Shown: piece by piece, positions 1 to 9,851 of the stretch
Numbering within the stretch: position 1 is the first letter of the stretch
Layout of the letters: each line of letters starts with the position of its first letter
From: Hyphomicrobiales bacterium
GTDB lineage: Bacteria > Pseudomonadota > Alphaproteobacteria > Rhizobiales > Xanthobacteraceae
Length of the DNA: 36,099 nt
Direction: 5' to 3'
NCBI GenBank assembly: GCA_017305595.1
Contig: JAFKKL010000016.1
Location: 1-36,099 of the forward strand
The notes under the pieces: generated by a model
Told to the model about the DNA's origin: nothing
What the model saw: the letters and a program-made list of their open reading frames with translations, nothing else
The model's database searches: none
Translations under genes and position numbers: made by a program

Positions 1-683
1 TCGGCTTTATGGTTTCGGACAGCATCGGATATTTCCGGCGGCGCGAACTGAACGATCGTCACCTTGTCAGGCTCGATGCCATACTGACGCAGAATGATCT
101 CCAACAATTTCACATTGGCCTGCGTCCGCCCGATGACGCCGATGCGGCGGCCGGCGAGCTGCGAGATGCTGGTGATCTTCGTATCACCGCTCTGCGTACT
201 AGTGGGGTTCGCCGCGGGCGGCGACGGCACCAGCAGCATCACCACGTTCTTGCGCAGTGTCGCCACGGCCTGCGCATTCTTCGGAATGTCGAGATCGCCG
301 CGTACGACGGCCAGATCAGCCGTTTCGTCCTTGATCGCCGCGGCGCTGGCGTTGGCGCTGTCGGTGAGCACCGGACGCAGCCGGACCGATTCATGCTGGC
401 GCGCGAACACCTGCGCCATGGTCTGAATCACCTTGACGTCGTCGCTGTTGGTCGGGCCGACCGCGATCCGCAGCGTCACCGGGCGCATCGCGAAGTAATA
501 GGCGCCGGCCACCAGCCCGATCAGCGCCAACGTCCCCGCCAACGTAATCAGCATCACCTTGCGCTTGGCGGAACGCGGCGACAGCGGCACGGGCGCGTCC
601 TCGCGACCGTCGGTATCGCGGCGCGCGCCTTCCGATGCGGTGCTGGCGCTCAATGTCGGTGATCCGATCGCATCAACAGTCAT
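1..683 (-). CDS. TAXI-family TRAP transporter solute-binding protein, C-terminus cut by window edge
   Basis: The reading frame is open from an ATG at 683 to the left edge, giving about 227 residues. The N-terminus is a polar, probably cytoplasmic tail of about 40 residues (Ser/Arg/Asp-rich), followed by one hydrophobic segment at residues 43-65, then a periplasmic-type domain starting VTLRIAVGPTNSDD. The stretch ADLAVVRGDLDIPKNA and the later RRIGVIGRTQANVKLLE resemble the NMT1/TAXI binding fold. TAXI proteins normally deliver an organic acid or amino acid to TRAP membrane subunits; a membrane-anchored version without neighbouring TRAP permease genes in view may instead be a sensor or scaffold. 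GAGGAG lies directly against the ATG, so the start is not firmly fixed. The family call is good; the substrate is unknown. Confidence 0.8.
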   Translation of the reverse strand, partial: MTVDAIGSPTLSASTASEGARRDTDGREDAPVPLSPRSAKRKVMLITLAGTLALIGLVAGAYYFAMRPVTLRIAVGPTNSDDVKVIQTMAQVFARQHESVRLRPVLTDSANASAAAIKDETADLAVVRGDLDIPKNAQAVATLRKNVVMLLVPSPPAANPTSTQSGDTKITSISQLAGRRIGVIGRTQANVKLLEIILRQYGIEPDKVTIVQFAPPEISDAVRNHKA

Positions 684-855
684 CTCCTCGCGAATGGCTG
701 GCAATCGAGCGGCCACGGCGAACCTCGCCATGCGAAGGCTTGGAACGCCTTTGGTTCAATATTGTGGCACGGATCGATCCCGGCGGTTTCGGTGTTAGAA
801 TAAAGTTCGCGTGAAGAAGCGCGTTCACTCAAGTCACCAGCGCGGAGGTATGGTC

Positions 856-1161
856 ATGGCGGAGCGGCTGTCGAAGGAGGCACGGGTAACCGCGCTGAAG
901 GAACTCAAGGGCTGGGCCGAGGCGCAAGGCCGGGACGCCATCAGCCGAACCTTCGTGTTCAAGGACTTCAACGAGGCGTTCGGCTTCATGACGCGGGTGG
1001 CGCTGGCTGCCGAGAAAGCCGACCATCACCCGGAATGGCGCAATGTCTACAAGACCGTAGAGGTCCTACTCTCCACCCACGACGCCGGCGGCGTCACCGC
1101 GCGCGACATCGCTCTTGCGAAGGTCATGAACGCCGCCGCCGCACAACTCGGCGTCACTTGA
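856..1161 (+). CDS. phhB: pterin-4a-carbinolamine dehydratase
   Basis: A 101-residue protein, the usual size of the PCD/DCoH family, which dehydrates 4a-hydroxytetrahydrobiopterin during pterin recycling by aromatic amino acid hydroxylases. The family signature is visible: HHP at residues 57-59 within [18 protein letters not shown], a second His at 75 and Asp at 84 (TARD). GGAGG at 844-848 is 7 bases from the ATG at 856 but only 1 base from an in-frame ATG at 850, so 856 is preferred. It is transcribed divergently from the TAXI gene. No phenylalanine hydroxylase gene is in the window, so its partner is not shown. Some family members in bacteria lacking the hydroxylase have been linked to molybdopterin metabolism. 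Confidence 0.92.
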   Translation: MAERLSKEARVTALKELKGWAEAQGRDAISRTFVFKDFNEAFGFMTRVALAAEKADHHPEWRNVYKTVEVLLSTHDAGGVTARDIALAKVMNAAAAQLGVT

Positions 1162-1254
1162 CCACCGCTTGCACCGGCCCTGGCGCGTGACCAAATAACG
1201 GGCACGGAGCGGTTGGCTCCGGCCCTACCGCCGCACCATTCGAGGAAACTTGCG

Positions 1255-1647
1255 ATGGCAACCGAGCAGACCATGGATTTCGAACCGGCCGCGCGTCTGG
1301 CCGAGGACCCTGCGCGGGTGCGCAAGGAGTTCTGGAAGAAGCTGAAGCGCGTCGCGGCGAAGCTGCCGTTCGTCGAGGAACTGCTGGCGGCTTATTACTG
1401 CGCGTTCGACCGGCAGACACCGCGCCATGTCCAGGCGGCACTGCTCGGTGCGCTGGCCTATTTCATCCTGCCGTTCGATTTCGTGCCGGACCTGATGCCG
1501 GTGCTCGGCTTCACCGACGACGCTGCAATACTCGCCACCGCGCTCCGCATGGTCGCGAGCCACATCAAGCCCGAACACCGCGATGCCGCCCACGCGGCGT
1601 TGAAGCGCGGGCTAGAGGATGATGCTGCCCACCAAGACACCCTTTAA
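1255..1647 (+). CDS. DUF1232 (YkvA-type) small membrane-associated protein
   Basis: A 130-residue protein whose core around residues 66-93 carries the DUF1232 hallmark: a hydrophobic helix followed by the FDFVPDLMP motif and a short helix LGFTDDAAIL. Proteins of this family are small, often predicted membrane-associated, and have no settled biochemical role. The ATG at 1255 follows GAGGAAAC at 1242-1249, a fair ribosome site; longer in-frame starts upstream have none. It lies 93 bases after the carbinolamine dehydratase gene on the same strand and may share its transcript, but nothing links the two functionally. Confidence 0.85.
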   Translation: MATEQTMDFEPAARLAEDPARVRKEFWKKLKRVAAKLPFVEELLAAYYCAFDRQTPRHVQAALLGALAYFILPFDFVPDLMPVLGFTDDAAILATALRMVASHIKPEHRDAAHAALKRGLEDDAAHQDTL

Positions 1648-1687
1648 ATGAAGCTAGAGTAGATTTCGCTCAGATAGAATCAGCAAC

Positions 1688-1764
1688 TCGTCATGGCCGG
1701 GCCCGCCCCGGCCATCCACGTCTTAGGAAATACAGAAAAGAAGACGTGGATGCCGGGGACATAG
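1688..1764. repeat. dispersed palindromic repeat, copy A
   Basis: The arm tcatggccggg/ccccggcca forms a tight hairpin, followed by ccacgtctt and, 15 bases on, its inverse aagacgtgg. The same arrangement recurs at 5911, 8849 and 13611. It sits between the convergent ends of the DUF1232 gene and the MDR oxidoreductase gene, where a transcribed hairpin could act as a terminator or as a messenger-stabilising element. Repeats of this look are common between genes in Bradyrhizobium and Rhodopseudomonas genomes (recalled, not searched). Confidence 0.8.
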
Positions 1765-1849
1765 GCGAGTAGAGCGACGCCGTTCTTTGAACGACTACAC
1801 CCGGTACGACGGAAAGTAACTTTTTTGCCGCCGAGTTTCTGAATCATCC

Positions 1850-2824
1850 TCACGGATGCAGGATCACCTTACCCATCGCCTTGCGGCCGGCGAGAACTTT
1901 CAATGCGTCGGCAGTCTGCGCCAGGGGGAAGGTGCGGTCGACATGCGACGACAGCTTACCTTCCGCAGTCCACTTCGCCAACCGCTCGAGATTGGCGCGG
2001 TTCTTCGCCGGATTGATCTTGGTCCATGCGCCCCAGAACACGCCGCGAATATCACAGCCCTTCAGCAGCGCCAGATTGAGCGGCATCTTCGGAATTTCGC
2101 CGGCGGCGAAACCGATCACCAGGAAGCGGCCTTCCCAGGCGATAGCACGCAGCGCGGCTTCCGAATAACTGCCCCCGACCGGATCATAAATGATGTCGAC
2201 GCCCTTGCCGCCGGTGAGCTTCTTCAGCCCTTCCTTGAGGTCTTCCTTGCTGTAGTTCAGCGTCAGTTCGGCGCCGTGCTCTTTCGCGAACGCCAGCTTT
2301 TCGTCGGAGGAGGCGCAGGCGATCACCTTGAGCCCCAGCAGCTTGCCGATCTCGCACGCAGCGAGACCGGTGCCACCGGCGGCGCCGAGTACCGCGAGCG
2401 TCTCGCCCGCCTTCGGGCTGGCACGATCTTCCAACGCGTGCAGCGTGGTGCCGTAGATGATGGTGATGCCAGCGGCACGGTCGAAATCGAGGTTGTCCGG
2501 AATCTTGATGATGGCCGACGCCGGCAGCGCGATCTTCTCACGCGCGCCGTTGTGTCCGCACGACGCCATCACGCGATCGCCGACCTTGAGATCGGTCACG
2601 CCGGCGCCGACGCTCTCGATCACGCCGGCAACTTCGGCCGACGGCGAGAACGGGAACGGCGGCTTGATCTGGTACTTGCCCTGAATCATCAGGAGATCGA
2701 AGAAATTCAGCGCCGCCGCCTTGATCGCGATCACCGCCTCGCCGGGACCGGCGACCGGATCGGGAATATCCGCCAGCACGAGATCGTCGGGGCCGCAATA
2801 TTGGGAGCAGAGGATGGCTTTCAT
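1850..2824 (-). CDS. NADPH:quinone oxidoreductase family (zinc-free MDR) protein
   Basis: A 324-residue medium-chain reductase/dehydrogenase. The N-terminal GroES-like half has the family pattern AALNFFDLLMIQGKY and GDRVMASCGHNGA; the Rossmann half has LGAAGGTGLAACEIGKLLG (AxxGxxG nucleotide motif, about residues 144-162), the catch for NADPH. The structural-zinc cysteine cluster is absent, as in quinone reductases and related enoyl reductases. The start MKAILCSQYCGPDDL at 2824 fits family N-termini and has an aggtg element 8-9 bases upstream; the frame stays open further upstream without support. It is divergent from the SDR gene, with 169 bases between the starts. The physiological electron acceptor is unknown. 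Confidence 0.9.
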   Translation of the reverse strand: MKAILCSQYCGPDDLVLADIPDPVAGPGEAVIAIKAAALNFFDLLMIQGKYQIKPPFPFSPSAEVAGVIESVGAGVTDLKVGDRVMASCGHNGAREKIALPASAIIKIPDNLDFDRAAGITIIYGTTLHALEDRASPKAGETLAVLGAAGGTGLAACEIGKLLGLKVIACASSDEKLAFAKEHGAELTLNYSKEDLKEGLKKLTGGKGVDIIYDPVGGSYSEAALRAIAWEGRFLVIGFAAGEIPKMPLNLALLKGCDIRGVFWGAWTKINPAKNRANLERLAKWTAEGKLSSHVDRTFPLAQTADALKVLAGRKAMGKVILHP

Positions 2825-2993
2825 GAACACACCTGAAGTTGCCAGACAGACTGGATGACACGATCGAAGCGGGATGTGGGCTTCTTGCCGGATTTGGCCG
2901 CAGGCTACAATCTGATTCGAAAGTCGCGCACGTTGCAAGATGCACGGCAAGCCGCAACTTGCGGTTATTCCGGGGCGTGGAAGGATTCAAACG

Positions 2994-3845
2994 ATGTTCG
3001 AAAAGACATTGCTGGCAGGCAAGCGCATTCTCGTCACCGGCGGCGGCTCCGGCCTCGGCGCGGCAATGGCGAAACGTTTCGGCGAACTCGGCGCGGAGCT
3101 GGTGATTTGCGGACGACGACGCGAGGTGCTGGATGCGACCGCGCAACGTCTGCGCGATGAAACCGGCGCGACGGTTCACGCCATGTCGTGCGACATTCGC
3201 GATGCCGCCGCCGTCGACGACATGATGAATGCGATCTGGCGCAACGCGCCGCTCGACGTGCTGATCAACAACGCTGCCGCGACCTTCATCGCGCAAAGCG
3301 AACATTTATCGTCGCGCGCGGCGGATGCGATCCTCGCACCGACATTGCATGGCACGATGTATTGCACGCTTGCCGCCGGCAAACGCTGGGTCGAATCGCA
3401 TCATCGCGGCGTGGTGCTGAGCATCCTCTCGACATCGACCATCACCGGCCGCGCCTTCACAGTGCCGTCAGCAATGGCGAAGTCCGCCGTGCTGGCGATG
3501 ACCAAAAGCCTCGCGGTGGAATGGGGACCGAAAGGCGTTCGCCTCGTGGCGATCGCACCGGGTTCGTTTCCGACACCGGGCGCGTCGGGACAGTTGCAAG
3601 CCAAGGGACGCGCCGATGGTACCGCAAGGAATCCGCTCGGGCGCGTCGGCGATCACGGCGAGCTTGCCGATCTCGCCAGCTATCTCATCTCGGATCGCGC
3701 CGGTTACATCAACGGCGAAATGGTGGTGCAGGATGGCGGCGCACATCTGCGCTCATCGGGTGCCGAAGACCTGCTGCAATGGACCGATGCGCAATGGGCC
3801 GAGCAGCGCGAGGCCGCGCGAACCCGCAACATGACCAAACGGTAA
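2994..3845 (+). CDS. SDR-family oxidoreductase, 2,4-dienoyl-CoA reductase type
   Basis: A 283-residue classical short-chain dehydrogenase. The nucleotide loop TGGGSGLG is at residues 15-22 and INNAA at 91-95. The catalytic YxxxK motif reads SAMAK (159-163), with Ser where most SDRs have Tyr; the surrounding VPSAMAKSAV..MTKSLAVEWG closely resembles mitochondrial 2,4-dienoyl-CoA reductase (VPSASAKAGVEAMSKSLAAEWG). That enzyme reduces dienoyl-CoA esters with NADPH during beta-oxidation of unsaturated fatty acids, the likeliest role here. The ATG at 2994 has ggaagga 8 bases upstream. The divergent neighbour is also an NADPH-type oxidoreductase. Confidence 0.88.
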   Translation: MFEKTLLAGKRILVTGGGSGLGAAMAKRFGELGAELVICGRRREVLDATAQRLRDETGATVHAMSCDIRDAAAVDDMMNAIWRNAPLDVLINNAAATFIAQSEHLSSRAADAILAPTLHGTMYCTLAAGKRWVESHHRGVVLSILSTSTITGRAFTVPSAMAKSAVLAMTKSLAVEWGPKGVRLVAIAPGSFPTPGASGQLQAKGRADGTARNPLGRVGDHGELADLASYLISDRAGYINGEMVVQDGGAHLRSSGAEDLLQWTDAQWAEQREAARTRNMTKR

Positions 3846-3946
3846 TCGCCATCATCGGCGCAAAATGCTATGTCCCCTTCATGCAGATTCGGGGCAATTC
3901 AAGGCGAAGCCATCTTCCAGTCACAATGCTACGAGAACGAGGCCCG

Positions 3947-4522
3947 ATGATGTCGGTGCGGGGTACGCTGATTCTTCTGGCAGGCGCGATGCTGTGCGCG
4001 AGTTCGACGCTTGCGCTGGCACAGCGCGGCGCGAAGTCCGCCAAGCCGGAAGCCCATCACGCCGCCGGCAGCAGCGAGCCGACGCTGCTCGGTCAATACG
4101 GAAGCTGGGGCGCCTACACGGCCGCGCCCAACGGCAAGAAGGTCTGCTTCGCGCTGGCCAAGCCGTCATCGTCGAAAACCAATCCGCCCAACCGCCCGCG
4201 CGACCCGGCCTATGCCTTCATCTCCAGCCGTCCGGCCGAGAAGGTGATCAACGAAGTCTCGATCATGATCGGCTATCCGGCCAAGCCGGGCTCGGAATCC
4301 ACGCTCGAGGTCGGCGGCGGGCGCTATGCGATGTACACGCAGGGCGACGGGCTCTGGATCAAGAACGCCGCCGAGGAAGAAAAGCTGGTCGAGGCCATGC
4401 GCAAGAGCGGTGAGATCACCGTCAAGGCCATGTCCAGTAGGGGCACCCAGACCACCGACGTGTTCTCGCTGAAGGGCGTGTCGCAGGCGCTGGACCGCAT
4501 GGCGCAAGACTGCCGCCGGTAA
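3947..4522 (+). CDS. invasion-associated locus B (IalB) family periplasmic protein
   Basis: A 191-residue exported protein. Residues 1 to about 26 form a signal peptide ending in LALAQR. The mature part has the IalB-like layout: GQYGSWGAYTAAPNGKKVCFA near the start, an internal ISSRPAEKVINEVSIMIGYP strand region, and a C-terminal Cys in AQDCRR, so Cys pairs could form disulfides. Named after Bartonella IalB, the family is widespread in Rhizobiales, including non-pathogens, with no clear enzymatic role. The start is one of two adjacent ATGs (3947, 3950) behind CGAGG at 3938-3942. It lies between the SDR gene and rlmN, with a hairpin downstream at 4561. Confidence 0.8.
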   Translation: MMSVRGTLILLAGAMLCASSTLALAQRGAKSAKPEAHHAAGSSEPTLLGQYGSWGAYTAAPNGKKVCFALAKPSSSKTNPPNRPRDPAYAFISSRPAEKVINEVSIMIGYPAKPGSESTLEVGGGRYAMYTQGDGLWIKNAAEEEKLVEAMRKSGEITVKAMSSRGTQTTDVFSLKGVSQALDRMAQDCRR

Positions 4523-4560
4523 CTCTTACCTGAGACCCGGCAGGATTCGGCCATTTGTGC

Positions 4561-4582
4561 CTTTCCAGCAGGCGCTGGAAAG
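4561..4582 (+). terminator. possible terminator hairpin after the IalB-family gene
   Basis: CTTTCCAGC (4561-4569) pairs perfectly with GCTGGAAAG (4574-4582) around a 4-base loop, 38 bases after the stop codon. Only a short T-run (cctattt) follows, so termination is plausible but not strong. Confidence 0.45.
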
Positions 4583-4631
4583 CCTATTTGATGCGGCAGA
4601 AAGCCGACATCCCTAGGACAGACCGAGTTCC

Positions 4632-5882
4632 ATGACTGTTTCGCCTGCCGAAGCCGGTTCCACCAGCCATGCGGCGCGCTCCCGGGCGCTGCCGCCCGGT
4701 GAGATGCCGCTGGAGAAGACGCCGCTGGAAAGCTACGTGCCGCCGGCGGTGCCGTCGCTGGTCGGCCTGTCGCGCTTGGAACTCGCCGACCTGCTCGGCG
4801 GCATCGGCGTTGCGCCGGCGCAGCGCAAGATGAGGGTGCAGCAGCTCTGGCACTGGATGTATGTGCGCGGCGTTTCCGACTTCGACGCCATGACCACGAT
4901 CTCGAAGGAGATGCGCGCGCAGCTCGCCGAGCACTTCACGGTGGCGCGGCCGGAAGTGGTCGCCGAACAGATTTCCAACGACGGCACCCGCAAATGGCTG
5001 CTGCGGTTGCCGAGCGGCCACGCCGGCGAAAATCCGCACGAGGTCGAGTGCGTCTACATTCCGGAAACAGATCGCGGCACGCTGTGCGTCTCCTCGCAAG
5101 TCGGCTGCACACTGAACTGCTCGTTCTGCCACACCGGCACACAGCGGCTGGTGCGCAACCTCACCGCCGGCGAGATCGTCGGCCAGATCATGGTCGCGCG
5201 CGACCGGCTCAACGACTGGGCCGATCGCGCCACGCCGACCGGCAACCGCCTCGTCACCAACATCGTGATGATGGGCATGGGCGAGCCACTCTACAATTTC
5301 GACGCGGTACGTGACGCGTTGCTGATCGTCACCGACGGCGACGGCATCGGCATCTCCAGACGCCGCGTCACGTTGTCGACCTCCGGCGTCGTCCCGAACA
5401 TCGTACGTACCGGCGCGGAGATCGGCGTATCGCTGGCAATTTCGCTGCACGCGGTGCGCGACGAGTTGCGCAACGAACTGGTGCCGCTGAACCGGAAGTA
5501 TCCGCTGGCCGAACTGTTGCAAGCCTGCCGCGATTATCCCGGCGCATCGAACGCGCGTCGCATCACCTTCGAATATGTGATGCTGAAAGGCGTCAACGAT
5601 TCGCTCGACGATGCGAAGCTCTTGGTGAAATTGCTCAAGGGCATTCCGGCCAAGATCAATCTGATCCCGTTCAATCCGTGGCCCGGCACACGCTACGAAT
5701 GCTCCGACTGGGATCAGATCGAGAAATTTTCCGAATACGTCTTCAACGCCGGTTATTCGTCGCCGGTGCGCACGCCGCGCGGCCGCGACATCCTCGCCGC
5801 CTGCGGCCAATTGAAGTCGGAAACCGAAAAGCTGTCCGCCCGCGAACGCCAGGCGCTCCGCGCCATGGCGATGACGGATTAA
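4632..5882 (+). CDS. rlmN: dual-specificity 23S rRNA A2503 / tRNA A37 C2-methyltransferase
   Basis: A 416-residue radical-SAM enzyme that methylates C2 of A2503 in 23S rRNA and A37 in some tRNAs. The cluster motif CxxxCxxC is at Cys159, Cys163 and Cys166 ([11 protein letters not shown]), the SAM-binding [11 protein letters not shown] follows, and the C-terminal [12 protein letters not shown] holds the methyl-carrying Cys391, equivalent to E. coli Cys355. [11 protein letters not shown] and [12 protein letters not shown] are also typical. It is longer than E. coli RlmN because of a Pro/Ser-rich N-terminal extension of about 40 residues, as seen in other alphaproteobacteria. The ribosome site before 4632 is weak, and no better in-frame start is evident. 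Confidence 0.97.
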   Translation: MTVSPAEAGSTSHAARSRALPPGEMPLEKTPLESYVPPAVPSLVGLSRLELADLLGGIGVAPAQRKMRVQQLWHWMYVRGVSDFDAMTTISKEMRAQLAEHFTVARPEVVAEQISNDGTRKWLLRLPSGHAGENPHEVECVYIPETDRGTLCVSSQVGCTLNCSFCHTGTQRLVRNLTAGEIVGQIMVARDRLNDWADRATPTGNRLVTNIVMMGMGEPLYNFDAVRDALLIVTDGDGIGISRRRVTLSTSGVVPNIVRTGAEIGVSLAISLHAVRDELRNELVPLNRKYPLAELLQACRDYPGASNARRITFEYVMLKGVNDSLDDAKLLVKLLKGIPAKINLIPFNPWPGTRYECSDWDQIEKFSEYVFNAGYSSPVRTPRGRDILAACGQLKSETEKLSARERQALRAMAMTD

Positions 5883-5910
5883 TTAGGTGCACGTCAGATT
5901 GGTTACGCTT

Positions 5911-6023
5911 TCTCGTCATGGCCGGACTTGTTCCGGCCATCCACGTCTTGCACACATCGAAACAAGAAAGACGTGGATACCCGGAACTGCAAGCGCGAAG
6001 TCGCGCTTTTGCCCGGGCATGAC
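5911..6023. repeat. dispersed palindromic repeat, copy B
   Basis: The longest of the four copies: tctcgtcatggccggacttgttccggcca, then ccacgtctt..aagacgtgg around a 17-base spacer, then a second hairpin gcgcgaagtcgcgc and a closing cccgggcatgac that mirrors the opening gtcatggccgg. It fills most of the gap between rlmN and the small membrane protein gene. Confidence 0.82.
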
Positions 6024-6059
6024 AAATGGGAGGTCTATCGCGTTCGCGAGCAAATACTC

Positions 6060-6533
6060 ATGTCGCTGATCGGCCACCTGTTCGCGATTGTAATCGGTCT
6101 TGCGTTGGCGTGTTTTGCCGCCGGCATGGTGATCGTGCTGGCCATCCTGTTTCCGGACTGGAGCGACATGGCGCTCGGCCCGATCGATCCTGATGCGCTC
6201 AATGTGCTGTTCGCCTTCGGCTTCATCTTCGTCAGCGGCTTCGCGCTATTGCCGGCGTTGCTGATCGTCCTGATCACCGAGGCCTTTAGCATCCGCAAGG
6301 CGCTGACCTACGCGGTCGGCGGCGCCCTCACCGGGCTGGCCTGCTATCTCGGCCTGGTACCGTTCGATCCGAACACCATGAGCTTCGACGGCATCGTGCG
6401 GCGGCACCTCGAAATCATGATGGGCGCGGGCGTCGTCGCTGGCGCGGTCTACTGGCTGGTCGCCGGGCGCAAGGCCGGCATGTGGCGTGATCCGCCGGCA
6501 CCGCTGGCACCTCCTGCGCCCCCGCCGGCCTGA
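6060..6533 (+). CDS. hypothetical four-helix membrane protein
   Basis: A 157-residue protein I do not recognise by name. Four hydrophobic segments are visible at about residues 5-32, 48-75, 82-101 and 120-138, followed by a short cytoplasmic-looking tail ending in a Pro/Ala stretch (PPAPLAPPAPPPA). Similar small membrane proteins occur in Bradyrhizobium and Rhodopseudomonas. The ATG at 6060 immediately precedes the first membrane helix; an in-frame extension to 5928 would run through the repeat and is rejected. It is 54 bases upstream of the PAP2 phosphatase gene on the same strand, so the two may be co-transcribed. Confidence 0.72.
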   Translation: MSLIGHLFAIVIGLALACFAAGMVIVLAILFPDWSDMALGPIDPDALNVLFAFGFIFVSGFALLPALLIVLITEAFSIRKALTYAVGGALTGLACYLGLVPFDPNTMSFDGIVRRHLEIMMGAGVVAGAVYWLVAGRKAGMWRDPPAPLAPPAPPPA

Positions 6534-6587
6534 GCGGCGTAGCGCCTCCGGCTTCCCTCGCCCTCATAGCTCGGCTAAACCCCCGCC

Positions 6588-7364
6588 ATGAACCGCACCG
6601 GACTTTTCATCGCGCTCGGCCTCGCGCTCGTCATCGGAGTGGCGTTCGGCGTCTATCCCGAACTCGACCTCAAGCTGGCCGCGCTGTTCTACGATCCCGC
6701 GATCAAGGATTTTCCGGCGCGGCTGCATCCGTTCGCCAATTTCGCGCGTGATGCGGCAATGTGGGTGGCATGGGCCTTTGCACTTCCCGCCATCGTCGCG
6801 CTGGTGGTGAAGATGTTCCGGCCGGATCGACCGCTGCTGGTACGCGGTCGCACCGTTGCCTTCCTCCTGCTGACGCTGCTGCTCTCTGCCGGCGTGCTGA
6901 CCAACTTCACCTTCAAGAGTTTCTGGGGCCGACCGCGCCCGGTGACGGTGACCGAATTCAACGGCCCGCTGCCGTTTGTGGCGTGGTGGGACCATCGTGG
7001 CCAGTGCCCGAAGAACTGCTCGTTCTTCTCCGGCGAAGGTGCCACCGCGTTCTGGACGCTGGCGCCGGCGGCGCTGGCCCCGCCGACGTGGCGGCCGCTG
7101 GCCTATACCGGTGCGGTGGTGTTTGGCGCGCTGACCAGCGGGTTGCGCATGGCGTTCGGCGGTCACTTCTTCACCGACGTCTCGATCGCCGGGCTCGTCA
7201 CCTTCCTCGTGATCTGGCTGCTACACGGCTATTTCTACCGCTGGCCCTCGACGCGAACGACCGACGAGCGGATCGACGCGGCGCTGACGCGGTTCGCCTG
7301 GCCCGGTTACCGGATGATGCAGCGCTGGCGCGGCCGCGACGTCGGGCCCGCGCCGTCGCGATGA
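6588..7364 (+). CDS. PAP2-family membrane phosphatase (LpxE/LpxF-like)
   Basis: A 258-residue integral membrane phosphatase with about six helices. The three PAP2 signatures are in order: KSFWGRPRP (Lys110, Arg115-Pro116), SGEG (148-151) where the classical motif is PSGH, and RMAFGGHFFTD (Arg187, His193, Asp197). The last His and Asp form the nucleophile pair that is phosphorylated and regenerated. Proteins of this type remove phosphates from lipid A, undecaprenyl diphosphate or phosphatidyl glycerophosphates; the exact lipid cannot be read from sequence. The gene follows the small membrane protein and precedes argG, with no obvious link to arginine synthesis. The SGEG variant is discussed as a finding. 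Confidence 0.87.
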   Translation: MNRTGLFIALGLALVIGVAFGVYPELDLKLAALFYDPAIKDFPARLHPFANFARDAAMWVAWAFALPAIVALVVKMFRPDRPLLVRGRTVAFLLLTLLLSAGVLTNFTFKSFWGRPRPVTVTEFNGPLPFVAWWDHRGQCPKNCSFFSGEGATAFWTLAPAALAPPTWRPLAYTGAVVFGALTSGLRMAFGGHFFTDVSIAGLVTFLVIWLLHGYFYRWPSTRTTDERIDAALTRFAWPGYRMMQRWRGRDVGPAPSR

Positions 7365-7420
7365 GTCGCAGTCATCGCCTCAGCCGCGACGAAAAACGTG
7401 CCCGATGGCGCAGCGTTTGA

Positions 7421-8806
<1,386 letters not shown>

Positions 8807-8848
8807 GTTGCGCAGACGCGCCAAGCCGTCATTGCGAAACCTATCCTC

Positions 8849-8934
8849 TCTCATGGCCAGGCTTGACCCGGCCATCCACGCTTGTATGCGAGGAAGAAAG
8901 ACGTAGATCACCGGGACAAGCCCGGTGATGACGA
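8849..8934. repeat. dispersed palindromic repeat, copy C
   Basis: It has tcatggccaggcttgacccggccatccacg, a degenerate second arm (agacgtaga instead of agacgtgg) and a closing accgggacaagcccggtgatgacga hairpin. It lies between the convergent ends of argG and the methyltransferase gene. Confidence 0.8.
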
Positions 8935-8971
8935 ACACGCGCTGGGACGACGATAGTGAGGACGTGCAATC

Positions 8972-9754
8972 TTATCCCTCCTTCTCCGTCCAGTAAGCAG
9001 CGGTGCTGTAAGGCACGCTGATCGTATTCTTGCCGGCGAGCTCTGGCGTTGCCGCGATCAACGCGCGAAGTTGCGTCACGATTTTCGCCATCTCGTCCGC
9101 AGGCAAGGCGGCGATGAAGCTTGTCGAGCACACGCGATCGATGATTGTTTCGTCCGGCGAACCCACATGACGATGCGGGAAGTGCTCTTCCTGCAATGGG
9201 CTGAAACCATCGGCGGGAAAGACACGACGCCATGCGCCATTGGCGTAACGCGGCGTATCCCCCTCGTAAGGTGTGATGATCGCGGTGAGCGCCTTGATCC
9301 AATCGACGCTTTCGTCACGTACATTCCAGACCAGGCCGAGCTTGCCGCCGGGCTTCAGCACGCGCCGGATTTCGGCAAGCGCCTCTCTGGTTGCGAACCA
9401 GTGAAAAGCCTGCGCACAAGTCACGGCGTCGACGCTGTCATCAGGCAAAGGAATCGATGTGGCCGTGCCGTCATAAGTTACCACGTTCGGCTGCGCCTGC
9501 ACGATCTTGGCGCGCATCTCCCTGACCGGCTCGACAGCGATCACCTGCGCGCCGGTCTTCAGAAGATAGGCCGTGAATTTCCCCGTTCCGGCGCCGAGAT
9601 CGATCACGCTTCGCCCATCGTCCAGGCCGAGCCGGTCGCGTAGCCAGTCGACGATCACATCGGGATAGTCGGGACGTCCGCGCGCGTAGATGTCAGCCTT
9701 CGCTGAAAAACCCTGCGCGGCCGACTGGTGAATGTCATTCCTGCCGTCGTCCAT
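8972..9754 (-). CDS. class I SAM-dependent methyltransferase
   Basis: A 260-residue methyltransferase with the Methyltransf_11 layout. Motif I VIDLGAGTGKF is at residues 50-60, VIAVEPVREM forms the acidic SAM ribose loop, then DDSVDAVTCAQAFHWF and the post-motif EIRRVLKPGGKLGLVWNVRD. Such proteins are close to trans-aconitate, ubiquinone or generic small-molecule methyltransferases; the substrate is not evident. The start MDDGRND at 9754 has GGAG 6 bases upstream; a second ATG 12 bases earlier (9766) is less well placed. The 3' end is convergent with argG across repeat C, and a strong hairpin separates it from the OmpA-family gene upstream. Confidence 0.88.
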   Translation of the reverse strand: MDDGRNDIHQSAAQGFSAKADIYARGRPDYPDVIVDWLRDRLGLDDGRSVIDLGAGTGKFTAYLLKTGAQVIAVEPVREMRAKIVQAQPNVVTYDGTATSIPLPDDSVDAVTCAQAFHWFATREALAEIRRVLKPGGKLGLVWNVRDESVDWIKALTAIITPYEGDTPRYANGAWRRVFPADGFSPLQEEHFPHRHVGSPDETIIDRVCSTSFIAALPADEMAKIVTQLRALIAATPELAGKNTISVPYSTAAYWTEKEG

Positions 9755-9803
9755 GGCAATCTCCATCGCGCATCGTGCGACGAGCCGTGATGTCCTCATT
9801 TGG

Positions 9804-9833
9804 AAAATGGCCGGGAGCGATCCCGGCCATTTT
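9804..9833 (-). terminator. strong intrinsic terminator of the OmpA-family gene
   Basis: A perfect 13-bp stem (aaaatggccggga with tcccggccatttt) closes a GCGA loop, 19 bases after the OmpA-family stop codon. It is followed by T-runs on either strand, so it could work both ways, but only the minus strand has a gene ending here. It separates that gene from the methyltransferase. Confidence 0.8.
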
Positions 9834-9851
9834 CGTTTCGATACTCGCCGC

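Noticed and set aside
1856-2836. A 326-codon plus-strand open frame opposite the MDR oxidoreductase
   Set aside because: Antisense shadow; the minus-strand product has a full MDR domain pattern.
4584-5810. A 408-codon minus-strand open frame opposite rlmN
   Set aside because: Shadow of rlmN; composition is His/Arg/Ala-rich and unlike any family.
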